DNA of 64,000 bases. It comes from Meandrina meandrites. Lineage: Eukaryota > Cnidaria > Anthozoa > Scleractinia > Meandrinidae. The stretch is from the NCBI GenBank assembly GCA_963693305.1, contig OY855912.1, positions 30,457,277-30,521,276 on the forward strand, written 5' to 3'. A model generated the notes under the pieces. That model searched no databases, had not been told where the DNA came from, and worked only from the letters and a program-made list of their open reading frames with translations. Positions 1-10,597 of the stretch are shown piece after piece; position 1 is the first letter of the stretch, and the number at the start of each line of letters is the position of its first letter. Both the position numbers and the translations under genes were made by a program.

Positions 1-165
1 ACTCAATTTTGCCTTAAAATCGCTTCAAGAAGTCGCTTGCCGTAATTCTGGGGGTATGTTGTTCCACAACTGAGCTCCACTGCATGACAAAAATTCTCTT
101 TAGATAATCAGTGCGTGGGTGTGGAAGTGCTAGTTTGTCCCTCTCTAACGATGAGCATTCAGGTT
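1..165 (-). pseudogene. Decayed C-terminal end of a non-LTR retrotransposon reverse transcriptase
   Basis: On the minus strand, pieces in different frames read LALPHPRTDYLKR, then SGAQLWNNIPPELRQATS, then a Leu-Lys-Arg-Phe segment. This order matches the usual C-terminal end of animal non-LTR reverse transcriptases (a 'SGA.LWN.LP.ELR' block followed by a 'SL..FK' block). The blocks are separated by frameshifts and stops, so it is not functional. It is cut by the window edge and the rest of the element would lie to the left. The family assignment rests on motif recall only. Confidence 0.5.
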
Positions 166-659
166 GTCACAAAAAAAAAAAAACAAATCTTAATGTTAAA
201 TATTCTGATGTCTTCCCATGTAAGGTCTTTGATGGCAGAGTTTGTGCCACCCCAGTGCGCAGAAAAAAATTGTTCAAGTTACTAAATTATTGCTAGCCGA
301 CATTAATAAGTGGGCTATTTTCAGCATTTTTCATAAGGTATTTAATTAAAATTAATCTTGTTTACTGGGCATTATTTTCCCAACTAAACACATTTTGTTT
401 TAAATTTGGGGTTAAAATCTTGATGAGGCAAGTGCCATGTCAGTCTTGTCTCTTGCTAGCTACAGCCTTGACATGAACACAACATGATGATGATCCCAGC
501 CCAGGCTTACAGTGTATTGTACCAAACTCAAACCAAAACTACTACAACATTTATAAATACACAAACTTAGGTAAATATTTAACAATTATCCTGTGAAATT
601 ACATAGGCCGAGCTGGCTAAAATCATACAATACTCTGCAAGATTGAGCAGGATAATTGT

Positions 660-665
660 TTTATT
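660..665 (-). promoter_or_regulatory. Poly(A) signal candidate (AATAAA) for the minus-strand gene ending at 941
   Basis: The minus strand reads AATAAA about 280 bases past the stop codon at 941. It is the first canonical hexamer I see downstream, so a short 3' UTR ending near 640 is plausible. No transcript evidence is available. Confidence 0.4.
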
Positions 666-940
666 ATTCAACAAATTGTCACTGAAACACTTTTTGCAGC
701 GAGAAAAATTGTGCTTGTGCAGCACTTTGCAAGATTTCAGTCAGATCTTGGCAATCTGCGTATAATAAAATTAATTACATAACAGGATACAGTGTATCTG
801 TTATGCACAGATGAGGGATAACAATTATTTTCTGACCATTATATGGGCATCGCACAAATTTGTTGAATAATACAGTAATTGCAGAGTTATAGCAGATTTT
901 GCATTGACTGTTGCAACACAATAATAATTTGATTAACTGA

Positions 941-3447
941 TCATAAGCCTAATTCTGCCAACTCTTTGAGCTTGTTTTCATATTTAGTAGATAGCACAGC
1001 TTCGCATCTCTGTGGTGACATCATATCAAATAAAACGTCATCATTCAACAAGTCAATTGGTGCTACCTCATAACACTTGTATGGCTGCCAGGTTTTCAGT
1101 TTCTTGCAAATCACTTTCCATGCTTGTGAATCCTTACCATCTTTGATAAGAAGTTTTGCCACATCTATGACATTATCAAAGTCTATTTGCCGTTCTCCCC
1201 AAGCACTTTCATTTTCCAGATAGACACGTACCATTTCCTCTTCATAGTCATACAGTCTGGCATTAAGAAACCTTATACAAAGGAAGGCACAAGGACACAA
1301 AAATTAATAACTAAGAATGGTAAACCCAAGAGCCTGCAATCAGGTCTTAATTTTCACAATTTTATATACTGTTTGGCTCTAAGTGGTCCTAAAAGGAATA
1401 TTTTTTCAAAAAGATGTGGAAAATAAGGCTGTTCCAAGTGAATTTATTATTGGAAAGTAATTTTTATGGCATGTAAGGTATAAAATATGAACTTTTAATG
1501 CACAGTAGGTTTACTCACTGAATGCCACAAATGTTTTACTAAGAAATATGGAGTAACCAGTAAGGAAATTTCAATATACATTAACAATGTAGTTTCCCCC
1601 CTAGTTAGTGATTATGTGTTCATGACATCAGTTTTCCCCTGGGTCAATCCTTGGTCCCAGCAGAGGAAACTATTCAGTGCTAGCCTCTGTGCAGTAGCTA
1701 CACCCACCCTGGCTTCAAGGAACAAACCACGGGGAGGATACAACTACAGGGGGCCTTGTGAAAAAGGGTAAATCAATCTATATTTTTTTCCCTAGCAGTA
1801 GGGAAGTCTTACAAGGCAAAGTCAATCCCCTGGTTTGCATAATTTTTCCTTCACACGCAGTTTCATTTACATATGGCATTCTTACAAATTCCCCGAGCTT
1901 CTCCTATACTTAACATTTCTACCCAAGGGCAAAGATTCTATGCAATTTTTTTAATGTTCCGGTATAATGTATCTGACTGGATTTGTTAGAGCCAGGCTGC
2001 AGAAAATATCACTTCATTTATGCAGTTTGGCTTAAAAAAAAAATCTGAACTTATGTAGCATGCCTAGCAAGGAAAGTATACAAGTTCTTTGTGGATATGT
2101 CTTTTCCCTAATCTCTCACCCCAGGCTGGCCCTTAAGTCTTTGACGTGCTGTGTCCACACATTTGAATTTTAGTTGCAGGTTGACTCAGCTAAGTGAGCT
2201 TATCAAGTAAGCTTTCTATTATAGCTAGCTCTCTAAAGAAAGTTTGCCTGACATCATTAAGTCTAGTGAAGGTGGAAGCCCCACGATTTGCAAGTTCGCG
2301 TTGTCTATTATCCTGACCAAGGTGTGTCGAGATAAAGACTCAAATCGGTTGGACGTAACAATAATAATGGCCAGGGATAAACCCAGGGGGAAGTTGGTGA
2401 TATATCATGCAAAAATTCTTTTCACTAACGTACAAGACATTTTTTTACAAGTTTATTTATTTTACCTTGTTTATGCTTTGTTTAATACAATACTTGGGAG
2501 GATTGGTTGCTACATGTAATAACTGAGCAACAACTCATTACACACTGCATGGTCTATTTCTCTGACAAGCTTTGTCATCAGTATGAAAATTTTGGTTTGA
2601 CAAATGCATCTTGACCAGGTGAAGCAAACTGACAGGTGTTTACCAAGAATTAGGATGTAAGGGCAGAAAAAAAATAACTGCTTCTCTTTAATGTGTCCCA
2701 AATTTATTTTCTGCCTGTGAGTTCAACAGAATTTTGCCCGTTGGAAATCTAAGCTACATCCCTGGGAATACATTCACTGGAACATGAGTTTCCCCCGCCC
2801 CCCCCCCTCCCCACTCATAGCTAAAACGTACCCCCACCCCACCCTCTATTTACAAAAACGCACCTTATCTTTGCAACATGTTTCAAATCTTTTCCCAACA
2901 CTGGATCCTCGATAGTCTTCTTAATCTCTTGCTCATACTTTTTAATCCTCTCCTCTTTAGAGAGCTCAGGTTCATTATTAGACTCGTCTGTAGCGCTTTC
3001 CTCTTTTTCTTTCAAACCCACAGCAATGGCCATGTCGTCTAAGCCTTTTTGGAACGACTCCAGCGCCCAAACTTCCGGAGACAAAGCGGCCTTTGCCACG
3101 GCTCCAGACCACTCTATCATCACCTCAAATTGACTTTCCCTTCCTGTAATCTTCACTGCTCTTATGATCAGCTTCCTCATCGCTTCTTGGAAAGGCCAGT
3201 AGTTGTACGAGATGTGCGGGTTTTGCAGGAACACTTTTCCATGATCGAGCACTTCGTTCCATTTACCTTGAAATGCTAAAATCTGGGCTAACGCAACGGA
3301 AGCCTCGGGAATTCCTTTCTTGGACAGGTTCCTGAAATAATCCTCCGCTTCTTTTGACTTGCCATTTAATGCGAGCTTTTGACCTTCCACTATCGCTGCT
3401 TCGTTTTCTTCGAGATCCATAGTCCGTTTCACGGATGCGAGCGCCAT
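941..3447 (-). CDS. Unrecognised two-exon protein, 299 aa, helical repeat-like
   Basis: Exon 1 is 3447-2864 (start MALASVKRTMDLEENEAA) with donor GTGCGT. Exon 2 is 1256-941 with acceptor CCAG. The split codon AG|A gives Arg and the frame stays open, giving 299 aa. I do not recognise the family. The N-terminal half (about residues 15-130) looks like stacked helices: 'EGQKLALNGKSKEAEDYFRN' followed by 'PEASVALAQILAFQGKWNEV' resembles a pair of TPR/Sel1-like units. An acidic, Lys/Glu-rich linker follows at about residues 150-185. The C-terminal part contains Trp and several Cys. There is no signal peptide or membrane segment. It is head to head with the SAP-like gene, so the two probably share a promoter. 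The 1.6-kb intron could hide another exon, but the phases already match directly. Confidence 0.7.
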
Positions 3448-3505
3448 TTTGAATAATTTGATTGCGCAAAGCAGTATGGGTCAAAAAGGGGGCATAAAAT
3501 CCAAC
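3448..3505. promoter_or_regulatory. Short shared promoter/5' UTR between divergent genes
   Basis: The minus-strand start codon (3447-3445) and the preferred plus-strand start codon (3506) are separated by only 58 bases; an alternative plus start at 3476 would leave 28. The space holds no TATA box I can see. A head-to-head pair this close implies a bidirectional promoter, with transcription starts that may lie inside the opposite gene. Confidence 0.5.
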
Positions 3506-4273
3506 ATGGCGTCGCGAGTTACAAGTGATGAAACGGATGAAGCCTTCTTCAGAAGTTGGGACGTTCCAAAGTTGAAGAATTACTTATTGGAAAGAGAAGT
3601 TCCGGTGGGGAATACTAATAAGGAAGGTTTAATTAACCTTTGTGTGTTTGCGAAAAGATTAGGGCTCAGAGTCGTAAAAAATGTTCAAGAAAGTTTAGAG
3701 GAGGTAGATCGAGAAAGAATAGGCAAGTTAAAACTTGAAGGTCGGAGAATAATTCTTCCTGACCCAGACAGTTTAGGTGTAGGCTGGGAGGAAGGCCCGC
3801 AGAGCTACCCAGAGCTGTGTCAAATCGACATGGAAAAATATTGGGTTGAAAGTGAGTAAACTTAGAGCTTAATATTTAGGACATTTAAGACTGTTAAAAT
3901 TATATAAATATGTGCTTCTGTAAAGCTACATTTCAACCATCTAATATAAGGATTAAAACAGTATTACAAAATATATATTTATTAAGAATAGAATTCCCTG
4001 TCAAAGTTGTAGTTAACCCAAGGCAGGCCTGAACCAAGGATACAGTGTACTTTGTAACGTGCAAGTATCCAGTACATTTCAAATAAATACAACTTTGATG
4101 TATCTCCAGTTTGTTTTGTGTTAACTTTGTACCCCTGGAGAATATATTCTTCTTACTAAATAAACAAACATTCAAATTTAGAAAACTGGAAATGTGTTGA
4201 CTTAACTGGAGAAGAAGCCATTGTTGAAGACCAAAATTTGATTTGGATGTGTGATGCCTGCTCTCCCAAGTGA
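3506..4273 (+). CDS. Small SAP-like domain protein, two exons, 145 aa
   Basis: Exon 1 runs to 3851 (donor GTGAGT) and exon 2 is 4182-4273 (acceptor TTTAG). The split codon A|AA gives Lys and the reading continues to TGA. I chose ATG 3506 for its good context (CCAACATGG, reading MASRVTSDE); ATG 3476 in the same frame would add ten residues. Residues about 15-50 (FFRSWDVPKLKNYLLERE... followed by a Gly/Asn turn and EGLINLCVFAKRLGL) fit the helix-turn-helix of SAP domains, which bind DNA or act in chromatin/RNA processing. The tail (residues about 100-145) contains a CDAC motif. In some cnidarian proteins a SAP-like segment precedes SWIM/YqaJ nuclease domains. None is seen here, so this could be a short stand-alone protein or a truncated relative. 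A poly(A) signal follows 34 bases past the stop. Confidence 0.65.
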
Positions 4274-4306
4274 TAACAATGTGATCCCCAAGTTTAAAGT
4301 TATGAT

Positions 4307-4312
4307 AATAAA
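4307..4312 (+). promoter_or_regulatory. Poly(A) signal (AATAAA) for the SAP-like gene
   Basis: AATAAA lies 34 bases after the TGA at 4271-4273, at a position that would end the transcript just before the degenerate MITE at 4344. It supports calling exon 2 the last exon. Confidence 0.55.
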
Positions 4313-4343
4313 CTGATTGACTTTCAGTACATTCAGTCCTTTG

Positions 4344-4468
4344 CCTTGTTGTTCAAAGGATGGGTAATGCTTTACACTGGACAGCTCACTTACCAGTAGA
4401 TAGTCAGCATCCTAAACCACTGGCCAGTGATCTATTTACTCTATAGCATTACCTATACTTTGAACAGG
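4344..4468. mobile_element. Degenerate copy of the palindromic 'GTTCAAAGGGTGGATAACG' MITE family
   Basis: The left end GTTCAAAGGATGGGTAATGC and right end GCATTACCTATACTTTGAAC are inverted and match, with changes, the ends of the better copies at 19453-19608 and 20093-20237. The inner CCAGTGATCTATTTACTC segment also matches their inner repeat. It is clearly older than those copies. Confidence 0.55.
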
Positions 4469-4617
4469 CAAATGGTAATCTCTTAAATCATATATAAGTT
4501 AAAATGCCGTACTTAACAACACCTCTGCCACTTGAGATATTTTAGGGGGCAGAGGTCTCACATATAAAAATAACAGATCCATTCACTTGGTTACACAATT
4601 TGTTTACTGTGCTACCG

Positions 4618-6643
4618 TCACTGACAGTTTAGGGGTATTATTGGCTCTTGCAGGTTGATAAGTGCACATACAACCGTTGCGATGTGATCAAAAAGATCCA
4701 CCATGTCCAAAGGTTGTTCACACTTAAGAATGTCATAATCTTTCAGACGACCAATCACACGTTCTATGTGAATTCTTGCGTTAGCTACTTGCTTAGTGCG
4801 GGTGTCATCCTCAATAGTGAACTGTTTCTTTTTCTTCAGGAAGGGGGGATAACTAGCTTTACTTGACGAGGGAGAAGAAGCTCTTGAATGTTGAAACCCC
4901 TATCTGCTAGGACTGTATCTCCCGGCTCAAACTTTGATATAATGCCACTTTCCTTTACAAGCCTCTTGTCACTCATAGCACCTCCTGCACTGTTTGAAAT
5001 AAAAGAGACAGTTCCAACGGGGGTACAAGCAACAAGCAGTTTGCATGTCGGCCTACCTTTGTAGAAAGAATAAATTTGCCCATTAGCAAGAGCTAATGAT
5101 GGTCGTTGTATAGGCACTTCAGTGCAGTCAATTATAGCAATAACGTTTTTGTATTTTTTTAAACAATCCGGGTAGTATCTTTCTGCTTCCTCGCGTGTTG
5201 GCCAGTGGATCAATGGTTTCAACTCCAGGGAAAGGAGAGGGAGCCATGTAGATATGATTTTTCGGGTGACAAAATTCGCTTTGGGCCAGGCTTTTTACAC
5301 TTTGTTACCTGATATCTTTTAACATTATGGGACTCCAGACCCTTATAATACAGTTGAATCCCGATAACTCGAACCTTCAAGGGAAATCGAAAAAGGTTCG
5401 AGTTATCGGGAGTTCGAGTTATCGAGGGTAAAATTAGTAAGAAAACTGCCCGGAGGGGAATCGAAAAAGGTTCGAGTTAGCGGGAGGTTCGAGTTATTGA
5501 GGGTTCGAGTTATCGGGATTCAACTGTATTGCATATATGGTATCTTGTCCTTCACCTGGTTGTAGATCCACTCAAAAACTTTGAAGTTATCAAGACTCGT
5601 GTGAAGCTTGACCAGATAGTCAGAATCTTTGATTTTGTCTATGGAAAAGTTGTCACTCGAGTTGTTTTGCCTGACACTGTCAAGGCTTTCCTTAAGTCTG
5701 GCATTTTCATTTCTTAGGTTTTCATTTTCTTCAACTGTTTGCATCACCTTTCTTTTACATTTTACACAAAGCCCCAATTGACAGCTGCATTCATCACCTT
5801 CAGTTATTTGAAAAGTGCAATCCTTGAGATTGCAGTATGTGTGATCACTTTCCGCGGCTTGTGCTATAGATGATTGAGAAACAGCTGCTTTCTTTTCATT
5901 GTCTAACCCTTTAGGCAGAACTTCAAGTTTTTTAGATTTCATACTACTTGTTTGGGTGTGCATTGCTTTTCTTTTAACGGCTCCTGTTCGAGTGGTCAAA
6001 AACACATCACTTTGTTCTTTAGTATCATTCCAGGACTCGATAATTCTTCGAACCTCATGATTATTGGTCTCCTTATCTGTTTCATATCCTCTTAGCCAGA
6101 GCTCAGGATGTGGGTGTTATCCTAGTGGCCTACCATGAACAAAATGATTACTGCACACCGTTGTATTTGCTGTCACTTTAAAGCTTTTGCGGTTGATAAG
6201 TCGCTCCCATAATTTAAAGTGCTTTTTCTGGGGCTGATGCCACTTAATATATTGGACATGGGGTTTTATAATACACCTGCGATAACAAAGAGCATTTGCA
6301 TCACCCATCAAAAGTTTCTATTTTTCTAAAGGCGAGACTAATTGCCAGCTAGTCCCCAACTTCTCCTCAGCAGTATTTTAGTGCGCTATCATGGTAAGCT
6401 GATAGATAATTTCATAAAACTTCTGTGACATAACCGAATATTTATTTGAAAAGAAGAACTTCTACATTAAAATCATGGCATGTGTTGCAACTGCAATTTT
6501 GTAAGTGTGGGCGATTGATTAAAATTTAATAAGCTTATATTATGTTTAGAAATGTTACATTAGTCCTTGGAACTCACATACTTTTCTCGCTTTCTCCGGT
6601 CATTTGAACAGCCAAATACGGCACAGTGATCACCTCCACCCAT
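4618..6643 (-). pseudogene. Dead THAP + DDE transposase (ISL2EU-like DNA transposon)
   Basis: A first exon (6643-6582, MGGGDHCAVFGCSNDRR...) and a second starting at 6276 join in frame to make a THAP zinc finger. The C-x4-C pair is completed by VCSNHF. A coiled-coil-like linker rich in Cys and Glu follows, then the DDE-fold transposase core (ELKPLIHW, AIIDCTE, ADRGFNIQ, NARIHIERVIGRLKDY) ending at 4618. The combination of THAP and DDE_Tnp_4 domains is known from ISL2EU-type elements. Damage visible: an in-frame TAA at 6119-6117 just after the THAP finger; a mariner-type MITE inserted at 5351-5526; an apparent internal deletion near 5285-5295 that removes the expected helix-turn-helix block; and a one-base loss in the C run near 4843-4848 that shifts the frame. 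It cannot make a working transposase. I could not define its terminal repeats. Confidence 0.75.
5351..5526. mobile_element. Mariner/pogo-type MITE with TA target duplication
   Basis: The ends are inverted: CAGTTGAATCCCGATAACTC on the left and its complement GAGTTATCGGGATTCAACTG on the right, flanked by TA on both sides. The 176-bp body repeats 'GGTTCGAGTTATCGGGAG' modules. It lies inside the THAP transposase pseudogene and is therefore younger. Confidence 0.8.
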
Positions 6644-9168
6644 AGATAAAGTGAAATTGTCAGACTCGGCAATAATAAACTTGAAATGAAAGCTCGCAAT
6701 CTCCACTAGTTCACACCACGAGCGTCGCGCGACGCCATCTTGGAAATTTTGCCCCCTTATCGACCCATAGTCCTTTGCGAAACTAATTGCGTTCGACGAA
6801 GGAGATCAAGAAAAACTCTTGCTTTTATGGACTATACGACGTTGTCAATTTGGCCCCCCCCCCCCCCCCCCAGAAAATTTTTCAGGGGCGAATAACGTCA
6901 TCTCCATGCCATGTGCTTCTGTTTTGCTGTTTGGAGTGATTTCTCTCGACAAAATTGTCCTGTGTTATGGTCTGTTATCGCTGCTGTTTGGAGGGTTTTC
7001 ATCCAAGGTAGAAGAGTTTTAATCAGCCACCGAACGTCGTAAAAGGACTGGAAATCGAGTAACTCGATTCGTTGTTTTATAGGCAAGGTAAACCAGCGTG
7101 TTTGCATGCAAAACGATTCACAAAACTAGCTAAAATTTCAAATCGTTAGCATTTCATGTAAAACGAGTGAGTAGAATAAGGATCAAAATTGTTTTATCGC
7201 TTCTTTGAATTTGTATTCTATAGTTATTCGCAGAATGTTTAGGCATTTTGATGAGGAAATCATTATTGAATATTATGAGTGTATTGACTATGAACGAAAA
7301 GTTGATGTGCTGTGACACGATCTATTTTCAAATTGAACTGAAAGTATTTGTAGAAGTCTGTGGAGTTTTGGAAGTTGTGTAGTGCTGTGTAGTGCCAAAA
7401 GATATTAAACAACTAAAGTGAAATAAATAATTATTTGTCGTGTACATGATAATTCATTTCTATTCCATATGAATTTTAGTGTAAAAATGAATGCAAATTG
7501 CCCATTCCTTTATGACTTTGTACGTTTCTGCTTTGTGAATGTCACATGAAGTGCTCGGAGCGACTTCTATTCACGTTGTTTTACAATATTCTGACATCAA
7601 TGAGAATTTGCCGTGCCATTTATTATTTGAGGTTCTTTTTGACCTTTGGTAAACAATCACTGCTATGATGACAGATCATGTTTCCGTCCGGTTGAATGGC
7701 TTCTTGTGTAACAGTGTAACACCCAATTTACGATAACATAGCTTGCAAGCAAAGAAAAATTCTGCTTTAACATATCAAGAACTGCTACAGTGTCACAATT
7801 TTTTCACAGTTCGAAAAAAACACAACCCATTTCTTGATGCGACAAATTCCAGTCTATTTTGCAGAGAGATGTTCTTTTGGCTCGTCACGCAATCTTTCCT
7901 CCAAAATGTTGTGTGATGAGATTCCTCTCTCGCTCATCCTCATCGCTCCATTTGAGGCATATTAAATTGCATAGTTTGCCAACAACCTTTCTCCTTTGCT
8001 ACTACCTGACTCTCCATTTTAGGTCGAACGCACTCCCCTAATCGCTGATTACTACTAGTTTATTCAATATGGCGTCCAGTATCCGTGAAACGGGCTATGT
8101 TTTGGTCGTACTCGCGTGCATTCTCGTCCCCAGAGCTACTCGTTTTATTTGTGCCGAAATAAACCGAGGGCTCTGAGGACGATAACCCATCATACTTGGC
8201 GCGCAGGCGGTATGTCAGCACGGAGTGCGGGAGTGGTTGCATGACAACGATTCAGAAAACAAAAGTAACGTGACAATCAATCAATCAAAAGCTATATAGC
8301 TTGAGGGGTCGTGTAAGTCATAGTAAATAAAGTGTATAATTAGTAAATAAAAGGGTACCGGTATTCAAGTACATATAGGACAAATCGCTAAAAATTCATA
8401 AACTACTAGTAAATAAAATCTTATCTAAAAATTACGCAACGATAAAAAGATAAAGAACGCTAACAATTCTTTACACCTCGAAGTGTTTTGACAGCAGGTC
8501 AGGTTCATTAGACCACGCGCAGTCTGATCTAGGACGTCATCTCCAACAAGAGCCCGAATTCCTGATTTCCAAACACTTTTAGGACCTTTTAGGTCTGACT
8601 GTACGTAATTTGGAATCGTTCAATAACTGCACAGTTAGTAGAGGAGACTACCACTAACTATGACAACTGTTATATTCCCGGAAGTTATAAAGGAAACCGC
8701 GACCTGCTGATTTGCATTTGACTGCCAAGTTCAAATTGTGTTCCGCTTTCGTCACGGTGGTCACCTTATTTCACCTTTCAGCCAGGATTTTGGTGGGAGA
8801 GTGGGGAGGTGGAAGAGTACGTTAGAACGACAAATTCGCGAGGGAGGGGGGGGAGGGGGGTATCTCTGAGTTTTGAAGGTAGTTTGAAGTTTGATATAAA
8901 AACCAGTCAGCCAAACACGGTAATATGTATTAAAGCACATAAAATAAGGGCAGATACGAAATAGGTATCTTTACTACGATGATATCGAATAACGGCAGAA
9001 AACTAACAAGGAAACGGGGTTTCTTCCTTCTTTGGTTGAACATTTTTCTTTAGACTCTTCACAACCCTCTATTTTCTTTTTTTTTCGTTTTTTTTTTGGT
9101 CGATGAAAGTGGTCAAACGTGGGGAAAGAACGGGGAGAGTATCGCCAACTTTCTCGCGTTTTATTCAT
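6644..9168. other. No gene recognised
   Basis: This stretch holds a poly(C) tract near 6844-6862 and AT-rich sequence. All open frames are short, often bounded by poly(C) or simple sequence, and lack convincing splice partners. No RNA gene or clear terminal repeat was found. Confidence 0.4.
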
Positions 9169-9223
9169 CACAGCCTCTCTATTTTTCAACGCAATTATTG
9201 CGTTGAAAAATAGAGAGGCTGTG
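9169..9223. repeat. Near-perfect 55-bp palindrome (27-bp arms, 1-base centre)
   Basis: CACAGCCTCTCTATTTTTCA begins the left arm and its exact complement ends the right arm; the centre is GCAAT-T-ATTGC. There is essentially no loop, unlike the MITEs in this window. Confidence 0.8.
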
Positions 9224-9822
9224 AGCAGTCTGGAGAACAGACTTGGAAAAATTCCATCAGAGTTCGAAAATTAGGTAAATTAAAAAAGAAAAAAAAAAGA
9301 AACACGCTATGTAGGTCACGATCTCAGCCTCCGTCATAGAACTTTATTTTGACTACTTACAGTGCATTTATATCAGAGTATTTCTATCAGTTTTCAATCA
9401 CTGTCAATATATCGAGGAAAATACAATTTGAATAATCTAATTTTACTGGTAGAGTTTCTGATGGAGTCACGTACTGGGCACTTAGTGATATCAAGAAAGA
9501 ACCGAAGACACGAACAGAATACCAAATGATGTACTATTGAGACGACAGAAATGAATCTGTTTGGTTTTGTCGGCTCCAAAATAAGAACTGGATGACAATT
9601 TGATCTTAACCGCAAATAAGCACGAAACACGATAAAACAAAAGAGAAATAAATTTTGACCAAATATTTCGGTTTGAAATGATGGACACGAAATACTCGAA
9701 TTTTCAAAATTATCTCTCTGAAAATTGACCTACCGACTTCGTTTTTACTTTTTCCCCAAACAAACAAAATGATAAATAAAGAAGTAAATAAATAAACAAA
9801 CAAACAAATATATATATATTAA

Positions 9823-10230
9823 GGTGGGGGTACACCCGATTTTGAGTGAAATTTTAAGAGTTTTAAGGAAGGGATAGAAGAAAGAAAATTATTTTTGAAA
9901 CACTAACAGACAGTTGACCCCCACGCAAGAGCACCCCAGGTTGTCAGGGAACTGTTTGGGTGTCCATATACTAATTTTTAACTTCAAATTCTAATTTTAA
10001 AATCACATTAAATCTTTAATATTTCTTATTTCTCCAAATTTTACTAATCCTTTGAGAAAAACTATCTCTTTCCAAACATCCCCAAAAATCACCAAAAAAT
10101 TTACAAAACACCGCTTATCATAGCTTTGTGAAATGAGCATAGAGTTTCTGAATTGCTTGAAACGCAGACGAGATATTCGCATTAAACCAAGTTTAGCGGT
10201 GGAAAAACGGGCTTCAGGTGTACCCCCGCC
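9823..10230. mobile_element. piggyBac-type (TTAA) MITE, 408 bp
   Basis: TTAA flanks both ends (9819-9822 and 10231-10234). The terminal repeats are GGTGGGGGTACACC on the left and GGTGTACCCCCGCC on the right, 13 of 14 matching when inverted. No coding capacity. It lies about 370 bp upstream of the death-SEFIR start codon. Confidence 0.75.
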
Positions 10231-10597
10231 TTAAGAAACGGGCCAAGAGCTATAGCAAGGGTGTTTTTAAGGGAGGTGGGGGTGGGCGAGAGTTTGTCAT
10301 AGGCGGGAATATCGCGTGCGTTCTATCCTAATTGACACAATAATCAAATTAAAGGTCAAACATAAAGAAAGGGAAGAATATTTTCACGTTCTGTGGCTAA
10401 AATGCTTATGAAGAGCAGGATGGAATGAGGAAGAGAATATGACCACGTGATGTAAAATGTCCGAGGCATCATGGGAAGTGATTTATGGTGTGCAAATAAT
10501 TTCCGACGATCAAAAGTGCTCGTCGTCGTACGTATGGACATGCATGTGAAACAAATGATGGTACAAATTGTATAGTATTCAGTTTTGGAAACGAATT

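Noticed and set aside
6117..6643. THAP segment as a host THAP gene
   Set aside because: The same frame continues past a stop into a DDE transposase core, so it belongs to a transposon; host co-option is possible but unsupported.
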